Positions 42,278 to 55,149 of a stretch of DNA of 64,000 bases are shown in pieces (position 1 is the stretch's first letter; every line of letters starts with the position of its first letter). A program made the position numbers and the translations under genes. The DNA comes from Scilla litardierei (taxonomy: Eukaryota > Streptophyta > Magnoliopsida > Asparagales > Asparagaceae): contig CM061138.1 of assembly GCA_030789695.1 (NCBI GenBank), forward strand, positions 19,106,214-19,170,213, read 5' to 3'. The notes beneath the pieces are model-generated. The model did no database searches. It was not told the DNA's origin and saw only the letters and a program-made list of their open reading frames with translations.

Positions 42278-44129
42278 TGATTCGGGTTCAATATTACATA
42301 TTTAACCCCCCATTTAGCCCTATTTTGTGCTCATGTGATGCTACATTGTTCTCTAATTCATACGTATTTTGTACAGAATTATTTATTAGAGAAAACACTC
42401 TATTTGAGCATAAAACAGCAATTAATGGAGTATTTCTGCACTTTTTATATTTTTCCTAGCTTGGTCTCGATCTCACGATTCCAACGACTATTTATTTGTA
42501 TTTTTCTGAGATCGATGCTAATTACTGTGTATTTTTGAATGCAGAATACCATTTTAAATGAAGAAAATACGAAAATACGGCCTAAATACGCTAATACTTA
42601 CATCTCGCGGCCCCGTGGCAGCCATCGGCCGCTTCCCAAACGAATCCAACGGCTCCGCACACGAGATCAGAAAGAGGCGACGCGGCGTTTTGTGGGCCGC
42701 AAGATCTGCATCCAACGGCGGTTAACAGCCCGATTCAGCAACGAAAGGGCGGGAATCCAAGCAGCGACGTGGCAATCTGTTGATCGTTCGATCTCGATCG
42801 GACGGTGTACAAGCCACCCGCTCAAATTCAAATCAGCAATGAAAGATTAAGCGATGTGGGTGAATCTCATCCAAACGATGATGATCGAACGGACAACGAA
42901 ATTTTAAACGCAGCGAACGAAGCTGGCACAGTTTTGTAGACGTGGAGAAATCCGAACCGTCCAACTCAACATCCAACGGCCTAGATTGCTATCTGAGTTG
43001 GAGTCGGATGCGCTGAGCGAAACCCGCTAAGGGGAGCCACGTGGCGGATCCAGAAGAGATCCCGCTTTTGATGGACGGCTCCTATTTGCGCCGGCTGAGC
43101 GGGTTTGGGTTTAATGAATTTGGATGCGGTTTTGGACCCAATAAGCCCCCAAAACCCGTAATGCTATTATATAAGCGTATTCTAGGGTTTTGGGGGGTAT
43201 TCTGGCAGATTGGGGCGTATTTTGAGCGTATTGGAGGCTCTAGGAGCCGTATTTCGCCACCACAAAATTCTGTAAAATTCCAGAGGCTATTTTCTTATTT
43301 CCAGAGAGTTTTGGTGTCTTTTCAAGGATATTTGGTGATAAATTTCTTAACTTAAACCTCGTATTTGGTGCTTTTCTATTGTATTTTGCTATTGGATTGA
43401 TGTATTTTGCTATGAAACTTGTTTATTCTTGCACCATGAGTAGCTAATTCTTATTGTGCATGGTATGGCGTAGTTATGGGATATTATTTGTGTTAGTTTG
43501 GTTGAATAATCCTTGTGCTAAACCGTTAAATGTCGTTAAAGTTGTAATCTTTGTTATTAAATCGTCTTTTTCATCTTCCAAAAGAAGTGATTGAGTTGAT
43601 GATCGCCCCAAAAGGGTGAGTTTTGATCTCCCCAAAAGGGAGTTTCATATCGTAGTTTTGATCTCTCCAAAAGAGAGTTTCATATCGTATTATAACTTTA
43701 GCGACGATCTTATTGAATATTGTGCTTGAACCCCGAAAAGGGTATCTTCCGATGAGTTGCTCCCAAAAGGAGAATTCATTGAGTTATATTGGGTACTATC
43801 CGGTGAATTTCTCCCAAAAGGAGAATTCATTGCGTTATACTTGTCAACCAAATTAATACGACTCATTGATCTTAACGAACCCATACCATGTGCATACTTT
43901 TTATAGATATTTTCAGACACGAATTTCCTTGTTTATATTGTTCACGTGTTCACATCACTATCACCGTCATCATTGTTGAAGTGGTTAGTTTCTCGTTGTT
44001 GGATTTCTATTTGATTTGAGCTGTGGTTGCAACAGATTTCCTCCCGAGGATTCGACATCTGGACTCCCAGATTATATTACTTGTACGGACTCTTGCGCTT
44101 GAGAGAGAGCACCTTTTCGGAGCCCACCA
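42278..44129 (+). repeat. 3' LTR of small gypsy (1852 bp)
   Basis: Same length as the 5' LTR and about 2.4% different by eye. Ends ..GAGCCCACCA and is followed by TATAG, the near-duplicate of CATAG before the 5' LTR. Confidence 0.92.
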
Positions 44130-44380
44130 TATAGCAGATAAGGACAAAGGAAGTGTAGTAAGTAGAAGAAGTAACATACAAGACTTTTATTTTATTATTG
44201 AATTAATTGGAACTTGGGTAAACTGTGTGATACGAGGACCTGGACATCACCTCAAATTTGGGGTAAATATAGCACATGGTGCAGTGGACACAGGCACTGT
44301 ACGACACCGGGCCTCTCAGCTCCCCTGTCCCTGACAGGAGTAAGGATCTCCACATAATAACACAACCTCCGAATGTCCAC

Positions 44381-44453
44381 TCCACTCCCGGTAAAGGCGA
44401 GTGGGTATAAATATCTCCTCCACTCCCGGTAAAGGCGAGTGGGTATAAATATC
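44381..44453. repeat. 35-bp tandem duplication containing TATAAATA in solo LTR
   Basis: Two identical 35-bp units (44381-44415 and 44419-44453) contain CACTCCCGGTAAAGGCGAG followed by GGGTATAAATATC, so the LTR has two TATA-like boxes 38 bp apart. The flanking solo LTR is otherwise AT-rich and non-coding. Confidence 0.85.
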
Positions 44454-46471
44454 ACATATCACATAATCATTTCCCCCAACTTCTCAGTCCAGGCCTCATA
44501 TCCACAATTTACTCAAATCCCACCTAAAACCCTGATTTTGCTAACTCACCCTCATTAGAGAGGATAGAGAATTATTCAATTTTATAAGTTAACATCATAA
44601 GTGACACGTTAGGGGTCATGATGGCATGGGTATGTACATATCACCTCAGCTGTCCATCATTAGACATATGGTCATGCACTCACGTGACATGCCCTCTATC
44701 ACAACAAATCATCCACTCAAATACAATGTATCCATGCCATTCAAGCCTCTAACTTCATCAATCATCACTGTGGCTTATGGCCAGCACTAACACATGCACA
44801 TTTCGCAAATTACCGGATATTTCCTTCATTGGGGCATTTCATCAAACACATGACGGGCGTCATTCATATCAAAGCAACACAATATCCTTTACATGTGCCA
44901 AGGGCATGAACATTCATTTCACCACATAACCATATTAAGCAAGAATAATGATGACCAATTAACCACAATTAATGAGTAATAACATCACTTAATGAATTCA
45001 GCTTGCTGAAATTTCAAGACAGTCAGAATGAGGTAGTTTTTGAGGCAATTTCAGTTGGAATTTGGAAAACCTTAAAACTACAAAGTTGTAGATATGGGTG
45101 TTTTCCATTTACTGACCAATTTTCATAAGTTCAGTTGACAAATGTGATTTATGGTGAATTATTTGGTGAAGTCTATCAAATCTGTTTTTCAGACAGATTT
45201 CAGGGTCCGGAAAGATTGCTGTTTTTGGGCATGTTTTAGCTAGAATTTCGAAAAGTTGGCGCTAAGATGAATTTGTAGAACAACTTGTTAAATTTCCAAC
45301 GAGACTAAGAACATAAAATTCCATGGAGTGTGTAGGTAATAAGCTTCATTTTTCTAAGCTGTGTCAAAACTGAAAATCATACAGACATGTTACAAAGATG
45401 TAATTTTTGCTCCCAATATCTGAATTGAACATATATCAAATTTTATATGATTTTGGGGTAGAACTTCAAGATATATCAGAATATAATTTTTTCGAAACTT
45501 AATTCGAACTACAGTAACCAGTATCACGGCAACAACAGACATCAGGATTTCTGAATTTCAAGGGAGATGATTTTGCTAAGAATTTCAAGGGGAAATTCAT
45601 GAAAATTGAATCAAGGCACCTTAATTGGACTACCCCTAATTTATATTAAGTAAATATGATATAAAAACATGATAAAATCGAATCCTAAACAAATTTTCAA
45701 ATCCAAGTTAGATCCTACCTCAAAATTTAATCTTTCCTTCTCTCCTCTTTATGTTCATTCTATCTCCTTTCTCCTTGAAGCAAGCTTGAATTCCTTTCAT
45801 TAGGGCATGGAAATTTAAGGTTTTCATTTGATGGAGGAGGAGAAAAGAGAGGTAGGGCGGTCGGCCATGTTAGGGGAGGAAGAGAGGAAGGGAAAGGAGA
45901 ATGAAAAATTGAGAGAAAAGAGAGATAGATCTAGACTTCTCCCCTTCTTTCTTCTCTCTTCTTATTCCTTTCTTCTCTTCCAAGAAAAGAATATTCCAAG
46001 GGAATATCCCATGTGGAAATGACCAAAATACCTCCCATCTTTCAAGTATTTACACATTTGCTCTTACTTTATGCACACACCACTTTAGTATGTACACATA
46101 GCACTTTTGGTCCAAATGACCATTTTGCCCCTTGCCTTTCTAAAATTTTACAGGGGTTGCCATTGGCCTCTAACCCCTTTCACACTTGCATGGCTTCCCT
46201 ACATATACCCAGGCATGCCTACACATGCATACATGCATCACACACACACGTCCAACACATTCATGTTGTTTTGCACCCACGATGTCTTTCACACTTCTCC
46301 CGCACTCAATCTCGCTTTCTCTACTCTTAGCCACGCATTACAGCCCAACCCCCCTTGTACTATACTAATACATCGATATCTACATTTATTTCATGCCTAC
46401 GTATGCACCGTAGGTAGAAATACCATGTGTGTTTAGTAGAATACATGTATAGTGCAAAATATGGCATGACG

Positions 46472-46682
46472 GTCTTTGAAGCTTCTGGCTACTCTCTGTA
46501 TATGCCTGGGTTGGGAAAAGTACTTTCGTCAAACTCACAGTCTTCTAGGTGTGCCTTAAAGGCGTCCTCCGTTAGGCGTTCCAGGTATCTAATGATCGAT
46601 GGTGAGTCGAATCCTATGTAGATACCTAGACGACGTTGATGACACATCTTGGTCCTCTGCGATGGTGCGATGGGGACATAAA
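46472..46682 (-). pseudogene. Copia-4 pol remnant: integrase/RT linker
   Basis: The minus strand encodes VPIAPSQRTKMCHQRRLGIY and FDSPSIIRYLERLTEDAF, the region following the integrase core in plant copia pol. It joins IFGCAVY at 53777 on one side (across Copia-2) and 37497 on the other (across the solo LTR). Confidence 0.85.
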
Positions 46683-48410
46683 TGTTGAGTATTGGACTCC
46701 CCGGATTTGGTTTTGGATGATGAGCAAACATAAATATATCATGAACTAACAATTTGTGAGCGCAGTTATGGAGATCGTCGCCAAATTCACGAGAACATCC
46801 AAAGCGACGTCTCAAGACTTCTCAAAGCGCGTGATCGCATGCCTAAAGCTTCGTTGAAGCTTTTGTACCTTCTTTGAAGTCAAGAATGAAGATTGAGGCT
46901 TTGAAGACGGATCGCTAAGGTTTATTTTATAGTCTTTTAGCTTCGATCTATAGAATGTTAAGCCTTGAGTAATTCTTACATTTCTATCTTCATTTCGCTC
47001 ATATCGTAGCTCTAGGATCTTAGTACAAGTTCATTCTAACTTCCTCGAAGCATCGCGCTTCGATTCGGACTTGTTTGTGCATGTTAGTTGGTACAAGAAG
47101 AAGTACTGACCGACTAGATGGTGATCTAGTCGGTCAGCAACTCTTCTTGGACCGACTAGTTTGATTCCTTAATTTCTTGGACTTTACTGTTTACAGTTAG
47201 TCGGTCTACGTTGACTCACCGACCGACTAGTTTGTGAACTAGTCGGTCAGTGATGCTTCTTTGACCGACTAGTTGTGTCTTACTGTTCATACTAAATTTC
47301 TCCTAAGCTACTGTTTATCGTTAGTCGGTCTAAGAACGTTTGGTGACCGACTAGTTGTTGATCTAGTCGGTCAACATTTGTTCTTGGACCGACTAAATCA
47401 TTTGTATTCAGACTATTTGTTTTTGACTCTTAGTCGGTCTAAGTTTACTGACCGACCGACTAGTTGTGAAACTAGTCGGTCAGAAAGTCTTCTTGGACCG
47501 ACTAGTTATCTAGGTCTGAAATCTTCATCTGTTCACTGTTCACCTCTTAGTCGGTCCATGTTGTCTCACTGACCGACTAGTTGATGAACTAGTCGGTCAG
47601 TGGTTGTTCTTTGACCGACTAGTCTGCTTCAGATTTAGATCCGTTGGAGTTTTGAAAGCGACGTTTCTCTCTCTCTTTTCCCTTGATCCTTTAAATACCT
47701 GAAGGGGTTATTTCATAGGATCCAAGGCTGCTATTTCAGAGTTCTATTGATTCAAAGAGAAGCTTTCAACTCTCATCTTCAAGCTCTCCCATTCTCAAGA
47801 ATCTCTCCCTCACTCTTATTCCTCAAGAGAGATTCATTGATTGTGAGCCTTCCAAGCTAAGGGCTTGATTCTAGGTCATCCATCTCATCCCTAGGCTTCC
47901 ATTGCTGGTCATCTTCTTGAAGCTAGGGTTTGGTGACTCTTCCTCCATCAAAATCCTCTTTGCCCTAATTTGGTAAGAAATCTCAAGGCATAGGTATTTT
48001 GTTGGTAAGCATTTCATTTCAGTTATATTTGAATTGTATACTCTCGGTTGTGAGAGTTTTTGCGTGATCCCGGGTTGTGGGAGTCACGGTCATCGATTGT
48101 AGGTCGATTGCACTTGTGAGGTTTTCGCAAGTGGTCTTATTGGAAATCTTGAGTTAGGGTTTCTAACTCAAGTATCCGGAAGGGATCCGGGTGGTTGGGA
48201 CGTAGGATCACCGGGAACAAGTCGGGGAGACTTGGGTGGATCCGAACCCATTAAACCATTGTGTTTGCGTTTGCATTATTGCTTGATTGTTGTTATTCCG
48301 CATTGTTGTTTGTTAATTGCACGATAATTAGGAATAACACTCCTTATTATTTAAAAGTATTATTCACCCCCCCCTCTAGTACATGTGCAGTAGCTTCCCA
48401 GGGCACTACG
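46683..48410 (+). repeat. Copia-2 5' LTR
   Basis: Starts TGTTGAGTATTGGACTCCCC. Contains the GACCGACTA array at 47088-47622, then a weak TATA-like TTTAAATA at 47690-47697, followed by the leader. Confidence 0.93.
47088..47622 (+). repeat. GACCGACTA array in Copia-2 5' LTR
   Basis: Five to six modules with the same four-half-site arrangement and hairpin centres as Copia-1, read from the other strand. Spacer sequences between sites are also partly conserved, so the array is homologous. The 3' LTR copy is at 52451-52990. Confidence 0.9.
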
Positions 48411-48412
48411 AT

Positions 48413-48425
48413 TGGTATCAGAGCC
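48413..48425 (+). other. primer-binding site of Copia-2
   Basis: TGGTATCAGAGCC two bases after the 5' LTR, complementary to initiator tRNA-Met. Confidence 0.9.
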
Positions 48426-48460
48426 AAGTTCAAAGCTACACATAGCCTAAGTTCAAAGCT

Positions 48461-50818
48461 ATGACGAACAACGACTACAACGTCTTCAGGAACCGCGATG
48501 GAGCTTCTTCAGTTATGGAAGGACTATCCTCAGTCAGGCCTCCACACTTCAACGGTACCAACTATGGGTACTGGAAATGCCGGATGCAAATTTTCCTCCG
48601 GAGCGCTTCACTATGGAGAGCCACCATGACGGAGTATGTCGAGCCTTCCGAAGAAGATTTCGCGAAGTGGACTCCCGCGGAGGTCGCCGCGGAAGTAGCA
48701 AATGCCAAGGCAATGAATGCCTTGAATTGTGCGTTGGAGCCCGAGGACTTCAACAAGATATGCACATGTAAGAGTGCATATCAAATATGGAACCAACTCC
48801 TCATATTGCACGAAGGATCGAGTACGGTAAAAGATTCTAAACTCGTCGTTGCTAATAAAGAATTTGAGTTGTTTCATATGGAGCAGGGCGAAACCATGAA
48901 GGAATATTACGCTCGCTTCGTGGATATATCAAACGACTTTGAAGCTCTTGGGAAGGTCTATACCCAAAAGGAGAAAGTCGCGAAGATTATCGACGGTCTT
49001 CCATCATGTTGGCAAAAGCGTACCTTCGCCATCGAGGAAGGTAATGACATGAATAAATATACCGTCGTACAACTAATGGGTACCTTGTTGTCTTACGAGG
49101 TACGCAAGGATAGTAAGATCCGAATGAAGGAAAAGATGAAAGCGTACTTGAAGCAAGATGAGCCAAAGAAAAAGACGATTGCCTTCAAGGCCGCTCCATC
49201 TACCGATGATGAAGAATCGGAAGACGAATTGGACATGGAATCCATTGCCCGTATGGCAAGGAAGTTCGATCGATTCCTCCGAGAAGGTATATCTTTGAAT
49301 AAATCTAAAGTTAGTTCGACTAATGCTTCTACTCCCGTGTGTTATAAATGCAACAAGCCAGGACACATCAAACCGGATTGTCCTCTCTACAAACACAAGG
49401 AGAAGGGGAAAGCATCAAAGTACGACAAGTCGAGAAAGTACAAGAAAGGACTTGTTGGAACATTCACCGACTCCGAAGAGGATTCCTCAAGTGGAGAGTC
49501 GGATGATGGAAGAGTGGAGAAAGCAAAACTTTGCTTCATGGCGAATGAGGCAAAAGATCGAAAGTCCTCCTTCGATGATAGCGAGGATGAAAGCGAGGAA
49601 GGTAGCGAGGAGGAAAGCGGAGAACCTACTATTGATGAAATGAGGTTAGCAAACCAAGAAATTTGGTCTAAATTTACTAAATTAGTAGAAAGATATAATA
49701 AGACCAAAGATGAACTTGTTAGCCTCCAAACCTCTCCTAAGTCTACCATCACCAACAATGACACCATTGTTGAGACACTCGCCAATGAGAAAGCGAGTTT
49801 GCTTACTCATAATGGCTTGTTGAGAAATGAGGTGAAGTCCATCAAATCTCAACTTGAGCATGTTCTTGTTGAGGATTCGGATGAACATGTGATAGCGGAT
49901 TTGACGTCTTAAAACTCAACTTTGAGTATTGAGAATAAGAATCTCAAATCACGTGTTTATGTACTCACATCGCAAGTATCCACTTTGGATGCTTCTTTGC
50001 TTTCTCTCAAAGAGAAGTATGAGTGCACGTTAGGCCGTATCAATGATTTCAATAAAGGTAAGGGCCATTTGGATAATATCCTAAATGACTTACTTCCGGC
50101 CAAACACCACATTGGCTTGGGGTATAAGATGGGAGACTCATCCAAATCGCCTACCACCTTTGTTAGGCCGACATCCGATGCCTCGACGAGTGGGAGCAAG
50201 CACCCCATTGGTAGTTCTCCTACCAATAGTGCTTCCACTTCGTACACACCCCCGATTGGAAAGAAACCCACTTTGGGTAGACCTCCAAAGAGGGGTCATG
50301 CATTTTTGTACTCACATGCTATGCCACGTAGGAACACACATCCTACTCCACCGGTGCATGCAAATATTAATGATGATTTTTATGCTCCGCACCCACGAGC
50401 ACGTGCAAACACTCATATGAGACACCCACATGCACGTAATCATGCTCATGCACATCCTAATGCTTATGTTCAAACATCTCATCAACATGTGCATGCCTAC
50501 TCTCATAATCATCCTCATGCATACACACCTCATGCTTATCCACGTATGTATGCTACACCACATCATGGATCTCATGCTCATCATAATGCTATTGCTAGAT
50601 CTCATGCTCCTAGGCCACATGCACCACATAGAAATCAACCTTTTGTGCATGCAACAACTAGGAAGAGGATTCCCAAAATGTACACTATTTGGGGTCCCAA
50701 GAACACTAGCGATGATGCTATGAATGTTTATGTGAAATCATATATTAATGATGTTATTTTGAATGATGATTATGTTGGGAAGTCAAGTTCCTCTTGGACT
50801 TGGTTTCCGAAGGGTTAG
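48461..50818 (+). pseudogene. Copia-2 gag with one in-frame stop
   Basis: The ATG lies 36 bp after the primer site. It has a UBN2-type gag domain (FNGTNYGYWKCRMQIFLRSA; KSAYQIWNQLLILHEG), a CCHC knuckle CYKCNKPGHIKPDCPL (about 49338-49385), an acidic Ser/Glu linker and a coiled coil. A TAA at 49910-49912 interrupts the frame where Copia-3 has CAA. The same frame then continues to TAG at 50816-50818. The part after the stop has an expanded His/Pro-rich segment (about 50311-50640) and ends WTWFPKG. As a capsid-forming protein it could act in cis only if the stop were read through. Otherwise a relative supplies Gag. Confidence 0.9.
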
Positions 50819-52049
50819 TTCCTTTAACCATTCAATGCTTGGTACCATGAGCTTATGATCATGTTATGGGTACCAAGGCATATGTTTATAAAATTGATTT
50901 TGATTACATTAACTCATGGGTTACAATTATTTTAAATTTCGTATTTCAAATTTGTTGTCTAACCCATTGGATCCAAAAGGGTTTTTGGATACCAAAATGA
51001 AGTTTTCTAGGTTCAATCCACCGTGGGATACCAACCCTACCAACTCCTCGATTTGCGAAGACTTTCATTCAAACGGAGTTGATGGTGCTTAGGTAATGCA
51101 CCAATGTAGGGGGAGCTTAATGTTGTAAGTATAATATTACATTTGGTATCCATGAGGGTTGAATGCATGCTTAGTTAAAATCTATTTCTTTACATTGGTA
51201 TCATTTTGTTTCTCCTAGCATGATAGAATTGTGAATGCCATAAATGCTTTGAAATTCATATCTATTTTTGGCATGACATGTTTTTAAAAGATTATAATGA
51301 TAATTTTCGTATTACTTTTATCACATTGTCACTTCTCTTCGCACACTTCACTTAGTTTTGATGTGCTTTTACTTTATGTATGTCTCTGATATTGATTTCG
51401 TCGCTCGACGATTTATTTTGAATCAATAGCTTTAGTTGTATGAAAACATAGAATTGTTCTCCATGCACTAAAATGGCTATAAATGTTGATATTGGAGAGT
51501 AAATTCATTTCTTCAATAAGTGAATTTACATTTGATATTTTGATGATTTTAGTTTTTCGATTTTCGACTATGGTCTCATTGACACGCTTTGATTTTATTC
51601 GAATTCTATTTTGGTGTCATATGAAACGTGGTCGTATTCTTAGACTCCCATGCTTACTGAATTATTTGGACATGATTTATTGTCATTGGCTTCCTCCCGC
51701 TCTTTTTGGATTATGCCAAAGGGGGATAGATATAATAATGGCATAATAATGGCATGTGCTAAATGATAATTTACCACGAATCTAATTTATTATGTTAGAT
51801 TCAGGGAGAGTTAAGATATAAAAATGGAGTTAAGATACTCCTTGTTATTTGGAATAAAAATGGATTACAAATCCTAAATCTCAAATATTGGATTTGCATT
51901 TTTACTTTCCTCGTCTGCTTGATGAATTTGCTTATTATTTCATATGGAACTAATGTGTCATCAATGCAGGGGGAGTAAGTATATTCCATTTAGCTCATTA
52001 TTTTTTATTATTTTTTATGTTGGTTTGTCATCACCAAAAAGGGGGAGAA
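50819..52049 (+). other. non-coding 3' region and polypurine tract of Copia-2
   Basis: It begins with a GGTACCATGAG-type sequence also found after gag in Copia-1 and Copia-3 and ends AAAAAGGGGGAGAA (52036-52049) before the 3' LTR. The part near 51398-51412 is homologous to the Copia-1 tail, showing that pol, the internal array and ORF3 were lost by internal deletion. Confidence 0.8.
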
Positions 52050-53776
52050 TGTTGAGTATTGGACTCCCCGGATTTGGTTTTGGATGATGAGCAAACATAA
52101 ATATATCATGAACTAACAATTTGTGAGCGCAGTTATGGAGATCGTCGCCAAATTCACGAGAACATCCAAAGCGACGTCTCAAGACTTCTCAAAGCGCGTG
52201 ATCGCATGCCTAAAGCTTCGTTGAAGCTTTTGTACCTTCTTTGAAGTCAAGAATGAAGATTGAAGCTTTGAAGACGGATCGCTAAGGTTTATTTTATAGT
52301 CTTTTAGCTTCAATCTATAGAATGTTAAGCCTTGAGTAATTCTTACACTTCTATCTTCATTTCGCTCATATCGTAGCTCTAGGATCTTAGTACAAGTTCA
52401 TTCTAACTTCCTCGAAGCATCGCGCTTCGATTCGGACTTGTTTGTGCATGTTAGTTGGTACAAGAAGAAGTACTGACCGACTAGATGGTGATCTAGTCGG
52501 TCAGCAACTCTTCTTGGACCGACTAGTTTGATTCCTTAATTTCTTGGACTTTACTGTTTACAGTTAGTCGGTCTACGTTGACTCACCGACCGACTAGTTT
52601 GTGAACTAGTCGGTCAGTGATGCTTCTTTGACCGACTAGTTGTGTCTTACTGTTCATACTAAATTTCTCCTAAGCTACTGTTTATCGTTAGTCGGTCTAA
52701 GAACGTTTGGTGACCGACTAGTTGTTGATCTAGTCGGTCAACATTTGTTCTTGGACCGACTAAATCATTTGTATTCAGACTATTTGTTTTTGACTCTTAG
52801 TCGGTCTAAGTTTACTGACCGACCGACTAGTTGTGAAACTAGTCGGTCAGAAAGTCTTCTTGGACCGACTAGTTATCTAGGTCTGAAATCTTCATCTGTT
52901 CACTGTTCACCTCTTAGTCGGTCCATGTTGTCTCACTGACCGACTAGTTGATGAACTAGTCGGTCAGTGGTTGTTCTTTGACCGACTAGTCTGCTTCAGA
53001 TTTAGATCCGTTGGAGTTTTGAAAGCGACGTTTCTCTCTCTCTTTTCCCTTGATCCTTTAAATACCTGAAGGGGTTATTTCATAGGATCCAAGGCTGCTA
53101 TTTCAGAGTTCTATTGATTCAAAGAGAAGCTTTCAACTCTCATCTTCAAGCTCTCCCATTCTCAAGAATCTCTCCCTCACTCTTATTCCTCAAGAGAGAT
53201 TCATTGATTGTGAGCCTTCCAAGCTAAGGGCTTGATTCTAGGTCATCCATCTCATCCCTAGGCTTCCATTGCTGGTCATCTTCTTGAAGCTAGGGTTTGG
53301 TGACTCTTCCTCCATCAAAATCCTCTTTGCCCTAATTTGGTAAGAAATCTCAAGGCATAGGTATTTTGTTGGTAAGCATTTCATTTCAGTTATATTTGAA
53401 TTGTATACTCTCGGTTGTGAGAGTTTTTACGTGATCCCGGGTTGTGGGAGTCACGGTCATCGATTGTAGGTCGATTGCACTTGTGAGGTTTTCGCAAGTG
53501 GTCTTATTGGAAATCTTGAGTTAGGGTTTCTAACTCAAGTATCCGGAAGGGATCCGGGTGGTTGGGACGTAGGATCACCGGGAACAAGTCGGGGAGACTT
53601 GGGTGGATCCGAACCCATTAAACCATTGTGTTTGCGTTTGCATTATTGCTTGATTGTTGTTATTCCGCATTGTTGTTTGTTAATTGCACGATAATTAGGA
53701 ATAACACTCCTTATTATTTAAAAGTACTATTCACCCCCCCTCTAGTACATGTGCAGTAGCTTCCCAGGGCACTACA
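52050..53776 (+). repeat. Copia-2 3' LTR
   Basis: Nearly identical to the 5' LTR. Ends ..GGGCACTACA, followed by ATAAA. Array at 52451-52990. Confidence 0.94.
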
Positions 53777-54900
53777 ATAAACTGCGCATCCAAATATCAG
53801 TGAGAGATATTCGGTGGAGTTTCATATGCGAGTTGCATCGGAGAATAAGATTAACTAACAGACGGTCGTAATCTTATTAGCGATGCATGTCCCCATGTAG
53901 TCACAGGTAACTGGGATTGCATTAACAATGGACGAGCAATCCATTATAGTCTCTTTATAAGAGATTCAGCTAACCCGTTCTGGGTGTGAACATGTGCTAC
54001 ATGATGTTCAACTTCAATGCCAGTTGCTTGGCAGTAGTCTAGAAAGACTTGTGATGTGAATTCCCCAGCATTGTTCAGACATAATTTCTTAATCTGGTTG
54101 TCTGGGAAATGTGCCCACAACTTAAGAATTTGTGCCAGTAGCTTTGCAAAAGTCTACGTTGCGGGTGGACAGGAGGCACACATATGACCATTTGGAAGAT
54201 GCGTCTATCAGTACCATGTAGTACCGAAATGGACCATTTGAGGGGTGAATAGGCCCGCAAATGTCTCCTTGTATTCTCTCTAGAAAGCTTGGAGACTATG
54301 AGTCCACTTTAAATGGAGATTGTCTCGCAATCAATTTCCCTTTGTAACAAGGGAGACAAGGAAACACACCCTTTCGAAGTAACTTCAGGCTCTTCGAGTT
54401 AATACCACGGGATTGAGATATGATGCGGTACATCATAGCCGATCCAGGGTGTCTGAGTCTATTATGCCAGAGTTGAAATTCTGGTTGATTCTTGCATTTC
54501 TGGTGCTCAATTGTATTAGCTTCCATTACTCGAATCTTTGTATGGTAGAGACCCCACGAGAGTCCCTCGAAACGCTCAACGATGATTTTAGCACCGTTTT
54601 AAGAGTCGTTAAATACAAGTATTCTTTGTCTTGTTTGTTCACCGTTTCTAGGTGGTATCCTTTTAAACGGATGTCTTTGAAACTTAGCAAGTTTCTGTTC
54701 GAGCTTGGAGAGAAAAGAGCATCTTTTATTAATAGTTGTGTTTTATTGGGGAGCAGAAAGTGTGCTTCCCCTGATCCTTCTATTATTCCTGATGGACCGA
54801 AAATAATATGCACGGTGCCATCGTATTTGTGTATGCTTTGAAAAAGCAAATATCTTGAAGGATCGTGTGCGTGGAAGCACTGTCCACTAGGCATTTATTA
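53777..54900 (-). pseudogene. Copia-4 pol remnant: protease and integrase
   Basis: Broken minus-strand frames read a protease-region piece (54894-54526: IIFGPSGIIEGSGEAHFLLP; NRNLLSFKDIRLKGYHLET), the pre-integrase region (54526-54296: FQLWHNRLRHPGSAMMYRII; CLPCYKGK), and the integrase core start (GDICGPIHPSNGPFRYYMVL, about 54273-54210). Next comes LNNAGEF near 54080, where the usual catalytic Asp is replaced by Asn, consistent with decay. The end at 53777 is cut by Copia-2. Confidence 0.88.
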
Positions 54901-55149
54901 TCCATCTATAGCAAGAGAGAAAAAGCATAGCAGTATAAGTCACTAACATAACTAAATTTCATTCAAAGTCTGAAAATTAACTAACATGCTGAAAAACAAA
55001 CAACTAGAAAGTAAATTGTTTCAACTACAATAGATTGCAGAAATAAAATAGATAATGCATCATTCGAGCAGGTCATCATTCGAGAAGTCCTCTGCGATGA
55101 ACCTGATTGGTGCCAGGTCTTCATGTTATAACAGGTTTGTTTCAGCTGG

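Larger units (their letters stand above)
38145..44129 (+). mobile_element. small non-autonomous gypsy element (5985 bp)
   Basis: Two LTRs of exactly 1852 bp (38145-39996 and 42278-44129) flank 2281 bp holding one gag-like ORF and no pol. The primer site is of the tRNA-Asp type used by Athila/Tat elements. Target duplication CATAG/TATAG (38140-38144 and 44130-44134) has one mismatch. The LTRs differ at about 45 positions by eye, so it is older than Copia-1, Copia-2 and the nested gypsy. Confidence 0.88.
37498..46471 (-). mobile_element. solo LTR (gypsy-like, about 3 kb net) interrupted by a small gypsy element
   Basis: It starts TGTCACGCCCC (37498) and ends ..GGCATGACG (46471), flanked by the 5-bp duplication GTCTT (37493-37497 and 46472-46476) in Copia-4 pol. 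Removing 38145-44129 leaves about 3.0 kb without coding sequence or primer site, hence a solo LTR. Read from the minus strand it starts CGTCATGCC. The second copy at 55989 starts TGTCATGCC, so the terminal TG here has mutated to CG. The long LTR and end motifs suggest a Del/Tekay-like gypsy (inferred). Confidence 0.75.
46683..53776 (+). mobile_element. Copia-2: gag-only relative of Copia-1 (7094 bp)
   Basis: Bounded by LTRs of 1728 and 1727 bp and a perfect target duplication ATAAA (46678-46682 and 53777-53781). It has an initiator-tRNA-Met primer site (48413-48425), one gag gene, 1.2 kb of non-coding DNA and a polypurine tract (52036-52049). It has no pol and no third ORF. About seven differences between the LTRs make it recent, so it moved although it encodes no enzymes. 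The 5' LTR ends ACG instead of ACA. LTR, gag and 3' region are clearly related to Copia-1. Confidence 0.93.
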
